Origin: Glycomyces tenuis DSM 44171
GTDB taxonomy: Bacteria; Actinomycetota; Actinomycetes; Mycobacteriales; Micromonosporaceae
DNA length: 64,000 bases
Assembly (NCBI RefSeq): GCF_000427885.1
Contig: NZ_ATYW01000004.1
Span: forward strand, 277,939-341,938
Reading direction: 5' to 3'
In this document: in pieces, positions 1 to 8,176 of the stretch
How positions within the stretch are numbered: the first letter of the stretch is position 1
Layout of the letters: each line of letters opens with the position of its first letter
The notes under the pieces: model-generated
The model's database searches: none
What the model was told of the DNA's origin: nothing
The model's input: only the letters and a program-made list of their open reading frames with translations
Position numbers and translations under genes: made by a program

Positions 1-1
1 C

Positions 2-202
2 CAGGCCATCAAGATCGCCGTCCCCCGCGCCGTGCAGCGCATCCTCGACCGGGCGATCCAGCTGTTCGGCGCCGCCGGGCTGTCCGGCGACCGGCCCCTG
101 GCCGCGATGTTCGCCGCCGCGCGCGCCATGCGCCTCGCCGACGGCCCCGACGAGGTCCACCTGGCCGCGCTCGGCAGGGCCGAGCTGCGGCGGCAATCCT
201 GA
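2..202 (+). CDS. Acyl-CoA dehydrogenase, C-terminal end (partial)
   Basis: The last 66 codons of a gene that begins left of the window. The peptide contains IQLFGAAGLSGDRPLAAMF followed by ARAMRLADGPDEVHLAALGR, which is the usual ending of flavin acyl-CoA dehydrogenases of the ACAD10/11 type; the ADGPDEVH segment precedes the last helix. These enzymes oxidise acyl-CoA to enoyl-CoA in the cytoplasm. The stop lies 23 bases before the acyl-CoA synthetase start, so the two are probably one transcript. The catalytic base and most of the fold are not visible, so substrate cannot be judged. Confidence 0.85.
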   Translation, partial: QAIKIAVPRAVQRILDRAIQLFGAAGLSGDRPLAAMFAAARAMRLADGPDEVHLAALGRAELRRQS

Positions 203-225
203 AAGACTCCCTTTTGGAGGAAAGC

Positions 226-1812
226 ATGACGCACCGAACCGACACCGCCGTCGACGGCCCCGGCTACGGCACCCTCTCGATCGCGAGCATCCTCGCCGAG
301 ACCGCCCGCCGCGCCCCCGAGAGGCCCGCCCTGCACTTCATGGGCCGCACCATCCCCTACGGCGCCCTGTGGGACCAGACCCGCGCCTACGCGGGCGCGC
401 TCGCCGCGCGGGGGATCGGCCCCGGCTCGCGCGTGGCGATGATCGTCCCGAACGTGCCCGACTTCCCGCGCGTCTACTACGCCGCCCTGTCCCTCGGCGC
501 CGTCGTGGTCCCGATCCACCTGCTGTTCAAGGCCGATGAGATCGCGTTCGTCCTCGCCGACGCCGAGGCCGACCTCGTCGTGGCCGCGGCGCCCATGCTC
601 GCCGAGGCCGCCCCCGCCGCCGCGCGGGCGGGCGTCCCGCTGGCGACGGTCCTGGCCCCTGACGGGCTCGAGCTCGGCGGCGCGCCCGTCGCGCGCCTGG
701 AGGCCGAGGCGGAGGCGGCGACCCCGATCGTCCGCCACACCCCGATGAACCCGCTCGCCGCCGCGACGATCCTGTACACCTCGGGCACCACCGGCACGCC
801 GAAAGGCGCCGTCGGCTCGCACCTGGCGATGATCGAGCAGGTGCACTGCTCCCTCATCGACTCCTTCGACATGCGAGCCGACGACATCGTCTACGGCGGC
901 CTGCCGTTCTTCCACTCCTTCGGGCAGATGGCCGTGCTCAACATCGCCTTCCGCGTCGGCGCCTCGATCATCCTGCTGCCGAAGTTCGATCCCGACGAGG
1001 CGCTGGAGCTCCTGGTGCGGCACGGGGCGACCGCGTTCACGGCCGTCCCGACGAACTTCGCCGGCATGGTCGCCGCCGCCGCGCGCAACCCCGAGCGCCC
1101 GCCGCTGCGGTACGCCGTCTCCGGCGGCGCGGCGCTGCCCCCGGCGCTGCTGGAGGCGTTCCAGGAGGCCTACGGCGCCGAGGTCCACGAGGGCTACGGT
1201 CTGACCGAGACCTCGCCCTCGTGCACCTTCAACACCGTCTTCGAGCCGATCCGGCCCGGCACCGTGGGCCGTCCCATGTGGGGCGTGGACGTCGCCGTCG
1301 CCGAGGCGAAGACCGAAGGGCGGATCGAGCTGATCGCCGAGCCGGACACGCTCGGCGAGATCGTCGTGCGCGGGCACAACCTCATGAAGGGCTACCTCGG
1401 CCGCCCCGACGCCTCCGAGGCCGCCGTCGTGGACGGCTGGTTCCGCACCGGCGACCTCGGCACCGTCGACGCCGACGGCATCGTCACGATCGTCGACCGC
1501 AAGAAGGACATGATCATCCGCAACGGCTACAACGTGTACCCCTCCGAAGTGGAGGCCGTGCTCGCCGCGTACCCCGGCGTGGCGCTCGCCGCGGTGTTCG
1601 GGCTGCCGCACGAGACGCACGGGCAGGAGGTGCACGCCGCCGTCGTCCCCGCCGAAGGGGCGTCCGTGGACCCGGCGGCGGTGGTGGCCCACATGAAGGA
1701 GAAGGTCGCGGCCTACAAGTACCCGCGGGTGGTGCACGTCGTGGACGAGCTCCCGCTGGGTCCGAGCGGCAAGGTTCTCAAGCGGGAGCTCGTCGCCCGG
1801 TTCACTTCCTAG
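226..1812 (+). CDS. Acyl-CoA synthetase (AMP-forming), FadD-like
   Basis: Activates a carboxylic acid to its CoA thioester through an acyl-adenylate; 528 residues, normal for the ANL family. Visible motifs are the P-loop YTSGTTGTPKG (about 184-194), YGLTETSP (about 324), GEIVVRGHNLMKGYLGRPD, GWFRTGDLG, DRKKDMIIRNGYNVYP and the C-terminal catalytic lysine motif GPSGKVLKREL. ATG 226 is chosen because GGAGG lies 5 bases before it; an in-frame TTG at 214 has no such site. It follows an acyl-CoA dehydrogenase directly and is followed by a convergent thioesterase that overlaps its 3' end by 11 bases. A medium- or long-chain or substituted fatty acid is the likely substrate, but chain length is not readable. 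Confidence 0.92.
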   Translation: MTHRTDTAVDGPGYGTLSIASILAETARRAPERPALHFMGRTIPYGALWDQTRAYAGALAARGIGPGSRVAMIVPNVPDFPRVYYAALSLGAVVVPIHLLFKADEIAFVLADAEADLVVAAAPMLAEAAPAAARAGVPLATVLAPDGLELGGAPVARLEAEAEAATPIVRHTPMNPLAAATILYTSGTTGTPKGAVGSHLAMIEQVHCSLIDSFDMRADDIVYGGLPFFHSFGQMAVLNIAFRVGASIILLPKFDPDEALELLVRHGATAFTAVPTNFAGMVAAAARNPERPPLRYAVSGGAALPPALLEAFQEAYGAEVHEGYGLTETSPSCTFNTVFEPIRPGTVGRPMWGVDVAVAEAKTEGRIELIAEPDTLGEIVVRGHNLMKGYLGRPDASEAAVVDGWFRTGDLGTVDADGIVTIVDRKKDMIIRNGYNVYPSEVEAVLAAYPGVALAAVFGLPHETHGQEVHAAVVPAEGASVDPAAVVAHMKEKVAAYKYPRVVHVVDELPLGPSGKVLKRELVARFTS

Positions 1813-2227
1813 CGTGGACCTCGAGCCGCTCGGTCACCGCCGAGCGGATCGGCTCGGGGACCGGGACCGGGCGGCGGTCCTCTCGGCCCACGAACACGTG
1901 CGTGAACGTGCCGCGGGCCAGCGCCCCGCTCCGGTCCGGCGCGCCGCGGCGCAGGATCGCCAGGTCCCAGGTGATCGAGGTGCCCCCGAGCCGGGCGACG
2001 GCCACGTCCACCTCGAGGACCTCGGGGAACGAGGCCGAGGCGAGGAACTCGCACGAGGACGCCCGCGCCACCCCGATCACCGGGCCTGACACCTCCAGGC
2101 CGGCGTGGCGGATCATCCAGGTGTTCACCGCCGTGTCCATCGCTTCGTAGTACACGGTGTTGTTCATGTGGCCGTACTGGTCGTTGTCGTTCCAGCGCAG
2201 CGGGAACGGATGGCGGTAGCCGGTCAT
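1802..2227 (-). CDS. Acyl-CoA thioesterase, hot-dog fold (4HBT family)
   Basis: 141 residues, typical of single hot-dog thioesterases that hydrolyse acyl-CoA. The N-terminus FPLRWNDNDQYGHMNNTVYYE is the 4HBT signature (RWxDxDxxGHxNNxxY), where the Asp near position 16 is the usual catalytic acid. It converges on and overlaps the acyl-CoA synthetase by 11 bases, and its 5' side faces the acyl-CoA dehydrogenase at 2368 across a 140-bp divergent intergenic region that carries a TetR-type palindrome. It may release CoA from dead-end intermediates of the neighbouring pathway. The assignment to the family is strong; the acyl substrate is inferred only from context. Confidence 0.88.
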   Translation of the reverse strand: MTGYRHPFPLRWNDNDQYGHMNNTVYYEAMDTAVNTWMIRHAGLEVSGPVIGVARASSCEFLASASFPEVLEVDVAVARLGGTSITWDLAILRRGAPDRSGALARGTFTHVFVGREDRRPVPVPEPIRSAVTERLEVHARK

Positions 2228-2315
2228 GGCAGCTCCTTCGGGGCGGCGGTGCCCGATTGGCGCGGACCCGCTCTACGCTGGGTCCGACGATGCGGATAAT
2301 GTTGCATACTAGACA

Positions 2316-2335
2316 CAGACCGACCGGTCGGAATG
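2316..2335. promoter_or_regulatory. TetR-type operator, copy A
   Basis: CAGACCGACCGGTCGGAATG, with a perfect 12-bp core CCGACCGGTCGG, lies between the thioesterase and the acyl-CoA dehydrogenase 33 bases before the latter's start. Related 20-mers occur at 9350, 11553 and 12591. Symmetry and length match TetR-family operators; the regulator is not identified in the window. Confidence 0.7.
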
Positions 2336-2367
2336 TGCGGCCCGGCTCGGCGAGGAACGGAGAGACG

Positions 2368-3540
2368 ATGACGCTGCTGGACGCCGACTGCTACGCCTTC
2401 CAGGACCTGCTCACGCCCGTGGAACGGGAGGCCGCGCTGGCGCTGCGCGAGTTCATGGAGCGCGAGGTCCGCCCCGTCGCGGACGAGTACTGGGACCGCG
2501 CCGAGTTCCCGCACCACCTCATCCCCGGCATCGCCGCGACCGGCGTGGTCGGCGCGGCGTGGCCCGAGTCGGCCCGCTTCGAGAACAGCGCCGTCTTCCG
2601 CGGCTGGGCGGGCCTCGAGCTCGCGCGCGTGGACGCCTCCTTCGCGACCTTCGTCGGCGTGACCAGCGGCCTGGCGATGACCTCGATCGGCGTCGGCGGC
2701 TCCGAGGAGCAGCGCGCCGAATGGCTGCCGCGCCTGGGCCGCTGCGAGGCGATCGGCGCCTTCGGCCTGACCGAGCCGCTGTCCGGCTCCGACGTCGCCC
2801 GCGGCCTGCGCACCACCGCCACCCGCGAGGGCGATACTTGGATCCTCAACGGCGCCAAGCGCTGGATCGGGAACGCCACCTTCGCCGACGTCACCGTCAT
2901 CTGGGCCAAGGACACCGCCGACGACCGGGTCAAGGGCTTCCTCGTCCGCAAGGACACGCCCGGCTTCGAGGCGGTCAAGATCGAGCGCAAGCAGTCGCTG
3001 CGCTCGGTGCAGAACGCCGACATCACGCTCACCGACGCGGCCGTCCCCGAATCCGACCGGCTCCAGCGCGTCGAGTCCTTCCGGGACGTCGCGCAGATCC
3101 TCAGGCTCACCCGCACCGGAGTCGCCTGGGAGGCCGTCGGCATCGCCGTCGGCGCCTACGAGGCCGCCGTGCGCTACGCCGCCGAGCGTGAGCAGTTCGG
3201 CAAGCCGATCGGCTCCTTCCAGCTCGTGCAGGACAAGCTCGCGAACTCCCTGGCCGACATCACCGCGAGCCTGGGCATGTGCGTCCGCGCCTCCCAGATG
3301 CAGGACGAGGGCCGCCAGAACGACGAGCACTCCGCCCTCGCCAAGGCCTTCGTCACCGCGCGGATGCGCGAGACCGTCGGCCGCTGCCGGGAGATCCTGG
3401 GCGGCAACGGCATCCAACTCGACCACGGCGTCGCGCGCCACTTCGCCGACGCCGAGGCCGTCTACTCCTACGAAGGCACCCGCGACATGAACAACCTCAT
3501 CGTCGGGCGCGCGATCACCGGCCGCCAGGCCTTCGTCTGA
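2368..3540 (+). CDS. Acyl-CoA dehydrogenase, glutaryl-CoA dehydrogenase-like
   Basis: FAD enzyme of 390 residues that makes enoyl-CoA from acyl-CoA. It shows the FAD/substrate motif GAFGLTEPLSGSDVARG, the middle-domain segment WILNGAKRWIGNATFADV, REQFGKPIGSFQLVQDKL, and a C-terminal YEGTRDMNNLIVGRAITG in which the Glu (about 369) is at the position of the catalytic base. YEGT plus GRAITG is the pattern of the glutaryl-CoA dehydrogenase subgroup. ATG 2368 is preferred over a longer upstream reading because it follows GGAACGGAGAG. A palindromic operator sits 33 bases upstream. It is followed after 34 bases by a thiolase, probably in the same operon. Substrate could be a dicarboxylic or ordinary acyl-CoA. 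Confidence 0.9.
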   Translation: MTLLDADCYAFQDLLTPVEREAALALREFMEREVRPVADEYWDRAEFPHHLIPGIAATGVVGAAWPESARFENSAVFRGWAGLELARVDASFATFVGVTSGLAMTSIGVGGSEEQRAEWLPRLGRCEAIGAFGLTEPLSGSDVARGLRTTATREGDTWILNGAKRWIGNATFADVTVIWAKDTADDRVKGFLVRKDTPGFEAVKIERKQSLRSVQNADITLTDAAVPESDRLQRVESFRDVAQILRLTRTGVAWEAVGIAVGAYEAAVRYAAEREQFGKPIGSFQLVQDKLANSLADITASLGMCVRASQMQDEGRQNDEHSALAKAFVTARMRETVGRCREILGGNGIQLDHGVARHFADAEAVYSYEGTRDMNNLIVGRAITGRQAFV

Positions 3541-3574
3541 CCGCTCCGACGCCACCACCGCAAGGAGGACCACC

Positions 3575-4798
3575 ATGACCGAGGCCTACATCGCCGCCAC
3601 CGCGCGCTCGCCCATCGGGCGCGCCCACAAGGGATCGCTGAAGGACGTCCGCGCCGACGACCTCGCCGCGCTGATGGTCCGCGCGGCCGTCGACAAGGTC
3701 CCCGGACTCGACCCGGCCCGCGTGGACGACCTGCTGCTCGGCTGCGGCATGCCCGGCGGCCGCCAGGGCATGAACATGGCCCGCATCGTGGCCGTCCTGC
3801 TCGGCTGGGACACGGTGCCGGGCGCCACGGTGACGCGGTACTGCTCCTCCAGCCTCCAGACCACCCGCATGGCCTTCCACGCGATCAAGGCCGGGGAGGG
3901 CGAGGTGTTCGTCTCGGCCGGCGTGGAGTCGGTGAGCGGCATGGACATCGGCTCCAGCGACCGCATTCCGGGCACGGAGCTGGAGAACCCGGTCTTCGCC
4001 GATGCCGTGGCCCGCACCGCGAAGCGGGCCGGAGGCGGCGATCCGCAGTGGACCGACCCGCGCGAGGCCGATCGCCTCCCCGACCCGTACATCGCGATGG
4101 GCCAGACCGCCGAGAACGTCGCCGCCCTGCGCGGCGTCACCCGCGAGGAGCAGGACGCCTTCGCCGCGCGCAGCCAGCAGCGCGCCGAACGCGCGATCGC
4201 CGAGGGCTTCTGGGCCCGCGACATCACCCCCGTGACGCTCCCCGACGGCACGGTCGTGGCGGCCGACGACGGCCCCCGGCCGGGCACGACGGTCGAGAAA
4301 CTGGCGGCGCTGGACCCGGTGTTCCGGCCCGGCGGCACCGTCACCGCCGGGAACGCCTGCCCGCTCAACGACGGCGCCGCGGCCCTCGTCGTGGTCTCCG
4401 AGCGGATCGTCGACGAACTCGGGCTCGATCCCATCGCCCGGATCGTCTCGACGGGCGTCGGCGGCCTCTCGCCGGAGATCATGGGCCTCGGACCGGTGGA
4501 GGCGAGCCGCCGCGCGCTCGCCTTGGCGGGCCTGACGATCGACGACATGGACCTCGTCGAGATCAACGAGGCCTTCGCCGCGCAGGTGATCCCCTCGGCG
4601 CGGGAACTCGGCGTCGACGACGAGCGCCTGAACGTCAAGGGCGGCGCGATCGCCGTCGGCCATCCCTTCGGCATGACCGGCGCGCGCATCACCTCCACGC
4701 TCCTCAACGCGCTCGCCGACACCGGCGGACGCTACGGCCTCGAGACGATGTGCGTCGGCGGCGGCCAGGGCATGGCGATGGTCCTCGAGCGGCTGTGA
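3575..4798 (+). CDS. Acetyl-CoA C-acyltransferase (thiolase)
   Basis: Cleaves 3-ketoacyl-CoA with CoA, the last step of beta-oxidation; 407 residues. The acyl-carrying Cys is in TRYCSSSLQTTRMA (C90); NEAFAAQV, GGAIAVGHPFGMTGARI (catalytic His) and the C-terminal MCVGGGQGMA (second Cys) complete the thiolase active site. A strong AAGGAGG precedes ATG 3575. It lies 34 bases after the acyl-CoA dehydrogenase, giving an oxidation-thiolysis pair; hydratase and 3-hydroxyacyl dehydrogenase functions could come from the MaoC and short-chain dehydrogenase genes at 6.9-8.1 kb. Confidence 0.93.
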   Translation: MTEAYIAATARSPIGRAHKGSLKDVRADDLAALMVRAAVDKVPGLDPARVDDLLLGCGMPGGRQGMNMARIVAVLLGWDTVPGATVTRYCSSSLQTTRMAFHAIKAGEGEVFVSAGVESVSGMDIGSSDRIPGTELENPVFADAVARTAKRAGGGDPQWTDPREADRLPDPYIAMGQTAENVAALRGVTREEQDAFAARSQQRAERAIAEGFWARDITPVTLPDGTVVAADDGPRPGTTVEKLAALDPVFRPGGTVTAGNACPLNDGAAALVVVSERIVDELGLDPIARIVSTGVGGLSPEIMGLGPVEASRRALALAGLTIDDMDLVEINEAFAAQVIPSARELGVDDERLNVKGGAIAVGHPFGMTGARITSTLLNALADTGGRYGLETMCVGGGQGMAMVLERL

Positions 4799-4830
4799 GC
4801 CGAGCGCGCCGGGCCGCCCTTGCGCCACGA

Positions 4831-4849
4831 AATGTTAGTGAGTAACATT
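4831..4849. promoter_or_regulatory. Inverted-repeat operator before TetR gene
   Basis: Perfect 7-bp arms AATGTTA and TAACATT separated by 5 bases, ending 6 bases before the chosen GTG start of the TetR gene at 4856. AT-rich in a very GC-rich region. The placement suggests that this TetR represses its own operon with the ABC exporter. Confidence 0.65.
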
Positions 4850-4855
4850 TATTGC

Positions 4856-5416
4856 GTGGAGCAGCCGAGCAAGCGTGAGCGCACGCGCCGAGTCCTGGCC
4901 GAGCACGCCCTGGAACTGTTCGAGCGCCAGGGCTTCGAGGCGACGAGCGTCGGCCAGATCGCCGCGGCGGCCGGCGTCACCGAGATGACGTTCTTCCGGC
5001 ACTTCGGCGGCAAAGAGCAGTCGGTCCTGACCGACCCGTTCGACCCCGTCATCGCCGAGGCGATCGGCGCCCGGCCCGCCGCCGAGGCGCCGCTCGCCCG
5101 CACGGCCCGCGGCCTGCGCTCGGCGCTGGGCGAGCTGTCCGAAACCGAGCTGGGGACGGTCCGGCGGCGCGTGCGCCTCATCGCCTGCACCCCGGCGCTG
5201 CGCGCGGCCGCCGCCGCCCAGAACGAGGCCACGACGGCCGCGATCGGCGACCGGCTCACCGCCGACGGCGCCGACCCCTTCGCCGCGCGCGTCGCGGCCG
5301 AGGCCGCGATCGCGTCGCTGACGGCCGCGCTCTACGAGTGGGCCCGAGGCGGCCGGCGCACGCTCGCCGAGACGATCGGCGCCGCCCTGGACGTCCTGGA
5401 GACCGACCGTGCCTGA
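4856..5416 (+). CDS. TetR/AcrR-family transcriptional regulator
   Basis: 186 residues with an N-terminal TetR helix-turn-helix: RRVLAEHALELFERQGFEATSVGQIAAAAGVTEMTFFRHFGGKE. The rest is an Ala/Arg-rich helical ligand domain without recognisable ligand. GTG 4856 is chosen because the 7-5-7 inverted repeat at 4831-4849 would otherwise lie inside the coding region (alternative starts ATG 4832, TTG 4820); no good ribosome site is seen, so a leaderless transcript is likely. Its 3' end overlaps the ABC ATPase by 8 bases and that overlaps the permease by 4, so the three form one operon that the regulator probably controls. Confidence 0.87.
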   Translation: MEQPSKRERTRRVLAEHALELFERQGFEATSVGQIAAAAGVTEMTFFRHFGGKEQSVLTDPFDPVIAEAIGARPAAEAPLARTARGLRSALGELSETELGTVRRRVRLIACTPALRAAAAAQNEATTAAIGDRLTADGADPFAARVAAEAAIASLTAALYEWARGGRRTLAETIGAALDVLETDRA

Positions 5417-6146
5417 CCGCCTCCGGATCACCGGCGCCGTCCGCGCCTACGGCCCCGCCGCCGGGGTGCTCGGAGCGTCGCTGCGCGTCCGCGAGGGGCA
5501 GATCCACGCCCTGGTCGGACTCAACGGCGCCGGCAAGACCACCCTGATGCGCGCCGTGCTCGGCATGATCCGGCTCGATTCGGGCGCCGTCCGCATCGGC
5601 GGCGTCCCCCTCGACCGGATGCCCGCCTCCGACTGGAGCCGCGTCGGGCACCTGCTGGACCGGCCCTTCGCCTACCCCGAGCTGAGCGTCCGCGCGAACC
5701 TCGAAGTGGCCGCGCGCCTGCGCGGCATCCCCGCCGGGCGGGCCGCGGACGCGGTGGAGGGCGCCTTGGCCGGGCTCGGCATCGCGCGGTACGGCCGGGT
5801 CCGGGCCGCCCGCCTGTCCAAAGGCAACCGGCAGCGCCTCGGCCTGGCCGCGGCGCTGCTCGGCGACGCGTCCCTGCTGGTCCTCGACGAGCCGACCGAC
5901 GCCCTCGACCCCCAAGGGGTGATCGCGCTGCGCGAGGCGCTGCGCGAACGGGCCTCGCGCGGCGCGGGCGTCCTCGTCTCCAGCCACCACCTCGACGAAG
6001 TCGCGCGCGTCGCCGACCGGATCTCGGTCATGAACCGCGGCCTCGTCATCGGCACGCTCGACCGCGACCGCGCCGACCTGGAACGCGCCTTCTTCGACCT
6101 GGTGCTCGAAGACGACCGGCGGGCCGACCGCGGGGACCGGCCGTGA
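5409..6146 (+). CDS. ABC transporter ATP-binding protein
   Basis: ATPase subunit of a two-gene ABC-2 exporter, 245 residues. Walker A GLNGAGKTT (37-45), signature LSKGNRQRLG, Walker B LLVLDEPTDALDP and the switch His in SSHHLDEV are all present, so it should hydrolyse ATP. The GTG start lies inside the end of the TetR gene (overlap 5409-5416) and its stop overlaps the permease start, suggesting translational coupling through all three genes. The family often exports drugs or lipophilic compounds; the substrate here is unknown. Confidence 0.92.
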   Translation: MPDRLRITGAVRAYGPAAGVLGASLRVREGQIHALVGLNGAGKTTLMRAVLGMIRLDSGAVRIGGVPLDRMPASDWSRVGHLLDRPFAYPELSVRANLEVAARLRGIPAGRAADAVEGALAGLGIARYGRVRAARLSKGNRQRLGLAAALLGDASLLVLDEPTDALDPQGVIALREALRERASRGAGVLVSSHHLDEVARVADRISVMNRGLVIGTLDRDRADLERAFFDLVLEDDRRADRGDRP

Positions 6147-6910
6147 ACGGCCTGGGCGACGCCCTGTGGGCCGAGGCGCGCAAGGCCGCGGCCTCCCGCG
6201 TCCTCCGCACCGCCGCCGTCCTCCTCGTCGCGGGCGTCGCGGTGCTCGGCGCCGCCCTGACCGCCGCGGTCGGCGCGGGCAGCGAGCAGATCGCGGCCAA
6301 GCTCGGCCCGCTCGCCGACGCCACCGGCTGGGCGCTGCTGCTGGCCGTCGTGACGCAGATCGTGGCCGCCGGGGCGCTGCTGACCTTCGGCATCACGCTG
6401 AGCTGGAGCTTCGGCCGCGAATTCACCGACGGCACGATCAACGGCCTGTTCGCGATCCCGACCACCCGCCCGGCACTGGTGACGGCCAAGCTCCTGGTCC
6501 ACCTCGCCTGGACCGCCCTCGTCGGGCTCGCCCTCACCGTGCTCGTCGCCGGGGTCGGCCTCGCGATCGGACTCGGCGGCATCGACGCGGCGAGCGCCGC
6601 CGGGCTCGTCCGGCTGTTCGCGCTGACCGCGCTGAGCGGCCTCCTCGCGACCCCTGCGGCGTGGGCCGCCACGCTCGGCCGCGGTCCGATGGCCGGCGTC
6701 GCGACCGCGGTCGGCCTCATCGTCGTCGCGCAGACCGCGGCCCTCGCCCTCCCGCGGCAGGGCGCCTGGCTCCCGCTCGCCGCACCGGCCTTCTGGGCCT
6801 TGGACCTGAACGCGGTCACGCCCGCCCAGCTCGGCCTGGTGCCGCTCACCGCGGTCGCGTTCGGCGCCCTCACCGCCCGCGCCTGGAACCGCCTCCAACT
6901 CGACCGCTGA
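6143..6910 (+). CDS. ABC-2 type transporter permease
   Basis: 255-residue membrane protein with about six hydrophobic segments (for example VLRTAAVLLVAGVAVLGAAL, ALLLAVVTQIVAAGALLTFG, LVGLALTVLVAGVGLAIGL, TAVGLIVVAQTAALALP). The segment SFGREFTDGTINGLFAIPTTR is typical of ABC-2 permeases (E-x-x-x-G-T between helices). It starts with a GTGA overlap of the ATPase stop. With the ATPase at 5409 it should form an exporter, regulated by the TetR at the head of the operon. Confidence 0.88.
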   Translation: MNGLGDALWAEARKAAASRVLRTAAVLLVAGVAVLGAALTAAVGAGSEQIAAKLGPLADATGWALLLAVVTQIVAAGALLTFGITLSWSFGREFTDGTINGLFAIPTTRPALVTAKLLVHLAWTALVGLALTVLVAGVGLAIGLGGIDAASAAGLVRLFALTALSGLLATPAAWAATLGRGPMAGVATAVGLIVVAQTAALALPRQGAWLPLAAPAFWALDLNAVTPAQLGLVPLTAVAFGALTARAWNRLQLDR

Positions 6911-6930
6911 CGCGCGGCCCCTCGCGGGCC

Positions 6931-7392
6931 TCAGCCCTCGGGGACGTAGAGCGTGATCGTCCGCGCCACGAGCGCGGGCTTGGCCGAGCCCTCGATCTCG
7001 ACGGTCACGTCGTATCCGGCGCGCACGCCGCGTGCCGCGGGCTCGGCCGAGGCCAGCTCCACGACGGCCCGCACGCGGGCCCCGGCCGCCACCGGCTGGA
7101 GGAACCGGAGCCGGTCGAGCCCGTAGTTCACCGACATGGCGAGCCCGCTGATCGTGAAGAGCCCCTGGGTGAGCGCCGGGAGGAGCGACAGCGTCAGGTA
7201 GCCGTGCGCGATGGGCCCGCCGAAGGGCCCGGCGGCGGCCCGCTCGGGGTCGACGTGGATCCACTGGTGGTCGCCGGTGGCGTCGGCGAAGGCGTCGATG
7301 CGGGCCTGGTCGACGGCGAACCACTCGCTCACCGCCCGGGCCCCCAGCGCCTCGGCGAGCGCGGCGGGGGAGTCGAATTCGACGCCGCTCAT
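6931..7392 (-). CDS. MaoC-family dehydratase (enoyl-CoA hydratase-like)
   Basis: 153-residue hot-dog protein. The hydratase signature FADATGDHQWIHVDPERAA followed by GGPIAHGYLTLSLLPAL contains the Asp and His pair (D-x-x-x-x-H) that adds water to enoyl-CoA. It is the last gene of a minus-strand operon after an alcohol dehydrogenase and a short-chain dehydrogenase; its start overlaps the stop of the latter by 4 bases (ATGA). It could supply the hydration step missing from the dehydrogenase-thiolase pair on the other strand. Such proteins are often labelled NodN or R-specific hydratases; the stereochemistry cannot be told from the sequence. Confidence 0.88.
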   Translation of the reverse strand: MSGVEFDSPAALAEALGARAVSEWFAVDQARIDAFADATGDHQWIHVDPERAAAGPFGGPIAHGYLTLSLLPALTQGLFTISGLAMSVNYGLDRLRFLQPVAAGARVRAVVELASAEPAARGVRAGYDVTVEIEGSAKPALVARTITLYVPEG

Positions 7393-8141
7393 GCCTTCGG
7401 CCCTCCCGCCACGTACAGCACCTGCCCGGAGACGAAGCCCGCCTCCTCGGAGCAGAAGAACGCGACCGCGGCGGCGATGTCCTCCGGCCGCCCCACGCGA
7501 CCCACGGGCGTCTCCTTTGCGGCGGCCGCGAGGAAGTCCTCGAAGGGCACGCCGACGCGTTCGGCGGTGGCCCTGGTCATCTCGGTCTCGATGAAGCCGG
7601 GCGCCACCGCGTTCGCGGTGACGCCGAACCTGCCGAGCTCGAACGCGAGGGTCTTGGTCAGGCCCTGCATCCCGGCCTTCGCGGCGGCGTAGTTGGCCTG
7701 CCCGCGGTTGCCCAGCGCCGAGGTGCTGGACAGGTTCACGATCCGGCCCCACTTCGCCTCGACCATGTGCGCCTGCGCGGCCCGCGACATGAGGAAGGCG
7801 CCCCTCAGGTGCACGCCCATCACGGCGTCCCAGTCGGCGGCGGACATCTTGAACAGCAGGTTGTCGCGCAGGATCCCGGCGTTGTTGACGAGGATGGTGG
7901 GCGCGCCCAGCTCGGCGGCGACCCGGTCGGCGGCGGCGGCCACCGCCGCCTCGTCGGCGACGTCGACGCCGATCGCGAGCGAACGGCCGCCGTCGGCCGC
8001 GATGGCCGCCGCGGTCGCCTGGGCCTGGTCTTCCAGGAGGTCGAGCACGGCGACGGCGTGGCCGTCGGCGGCGAGGCGGCGGGCCGTGGCGGCCCCGATG
8101 CCGCGGGCGGCGCCGGTGACGATGGCGGTGCGTCCGGTCAT
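7389..8141 (-). CDS. Short-chain dehydrogenase, 3-oxoacyl reductase/3-hydroxyacyl-CoA dehydrogenase type
   Basis: 250-residue NAD(P)-dependent SDR of the FabG type. Cofactor motif TGAARGIGAATA near the N-terminus, NNAG (about 88-91), catalytic Ser in VNLSSTSALGN, Tyr and Lys in YAAAKAGMQGLTK, and PGFIETEMT are all intact. It sits between an alcohol dehydrogenase (35-base gap) and a MaoC hydratase (4-base overlap) in one operon. With MaoC next to it, oxidation of 3-hydroxyacyl-CoA is more likely than fatty-acid synthesis, but the motif set fits both. Confidence 0.9.
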   Translation of the reverse strand: MTGRTAIVTGAARGIGAATARRLAADGHAVAVLDLLEDQAQATAAAIAADGGRSLAIGVDVADEAAVAAAADRVAAELGAPTILVNNAGILRDNLLFKMSAADWDAVMGVHLRGAFLMSRAAQAHMVEAKWGRIVNLSSTSALGNRGQANYAAAKAGMQGLTKTLAFELGRFGVTANAVAPGFIETEMTRATAERVGVPFEDFLAAAAKETPVGRVGRPEDIAAAVAFFCSEEAGFVSGQVLYVAGGPKA

Positions 8142-8176
8142 GTGTCGGTCCTTTCGGCGGTGCTTGCAGTGCGGTG

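Noticed and set aside
1221-2150. Long Arg-rich frames on either strand of GC-rich genes (here and at many other places)
   Set aside because: Arg/Pro/Ala-rich compositions, third-position GC pattern and overlap with motif-bearing genes show that they are out-of-frame readings.
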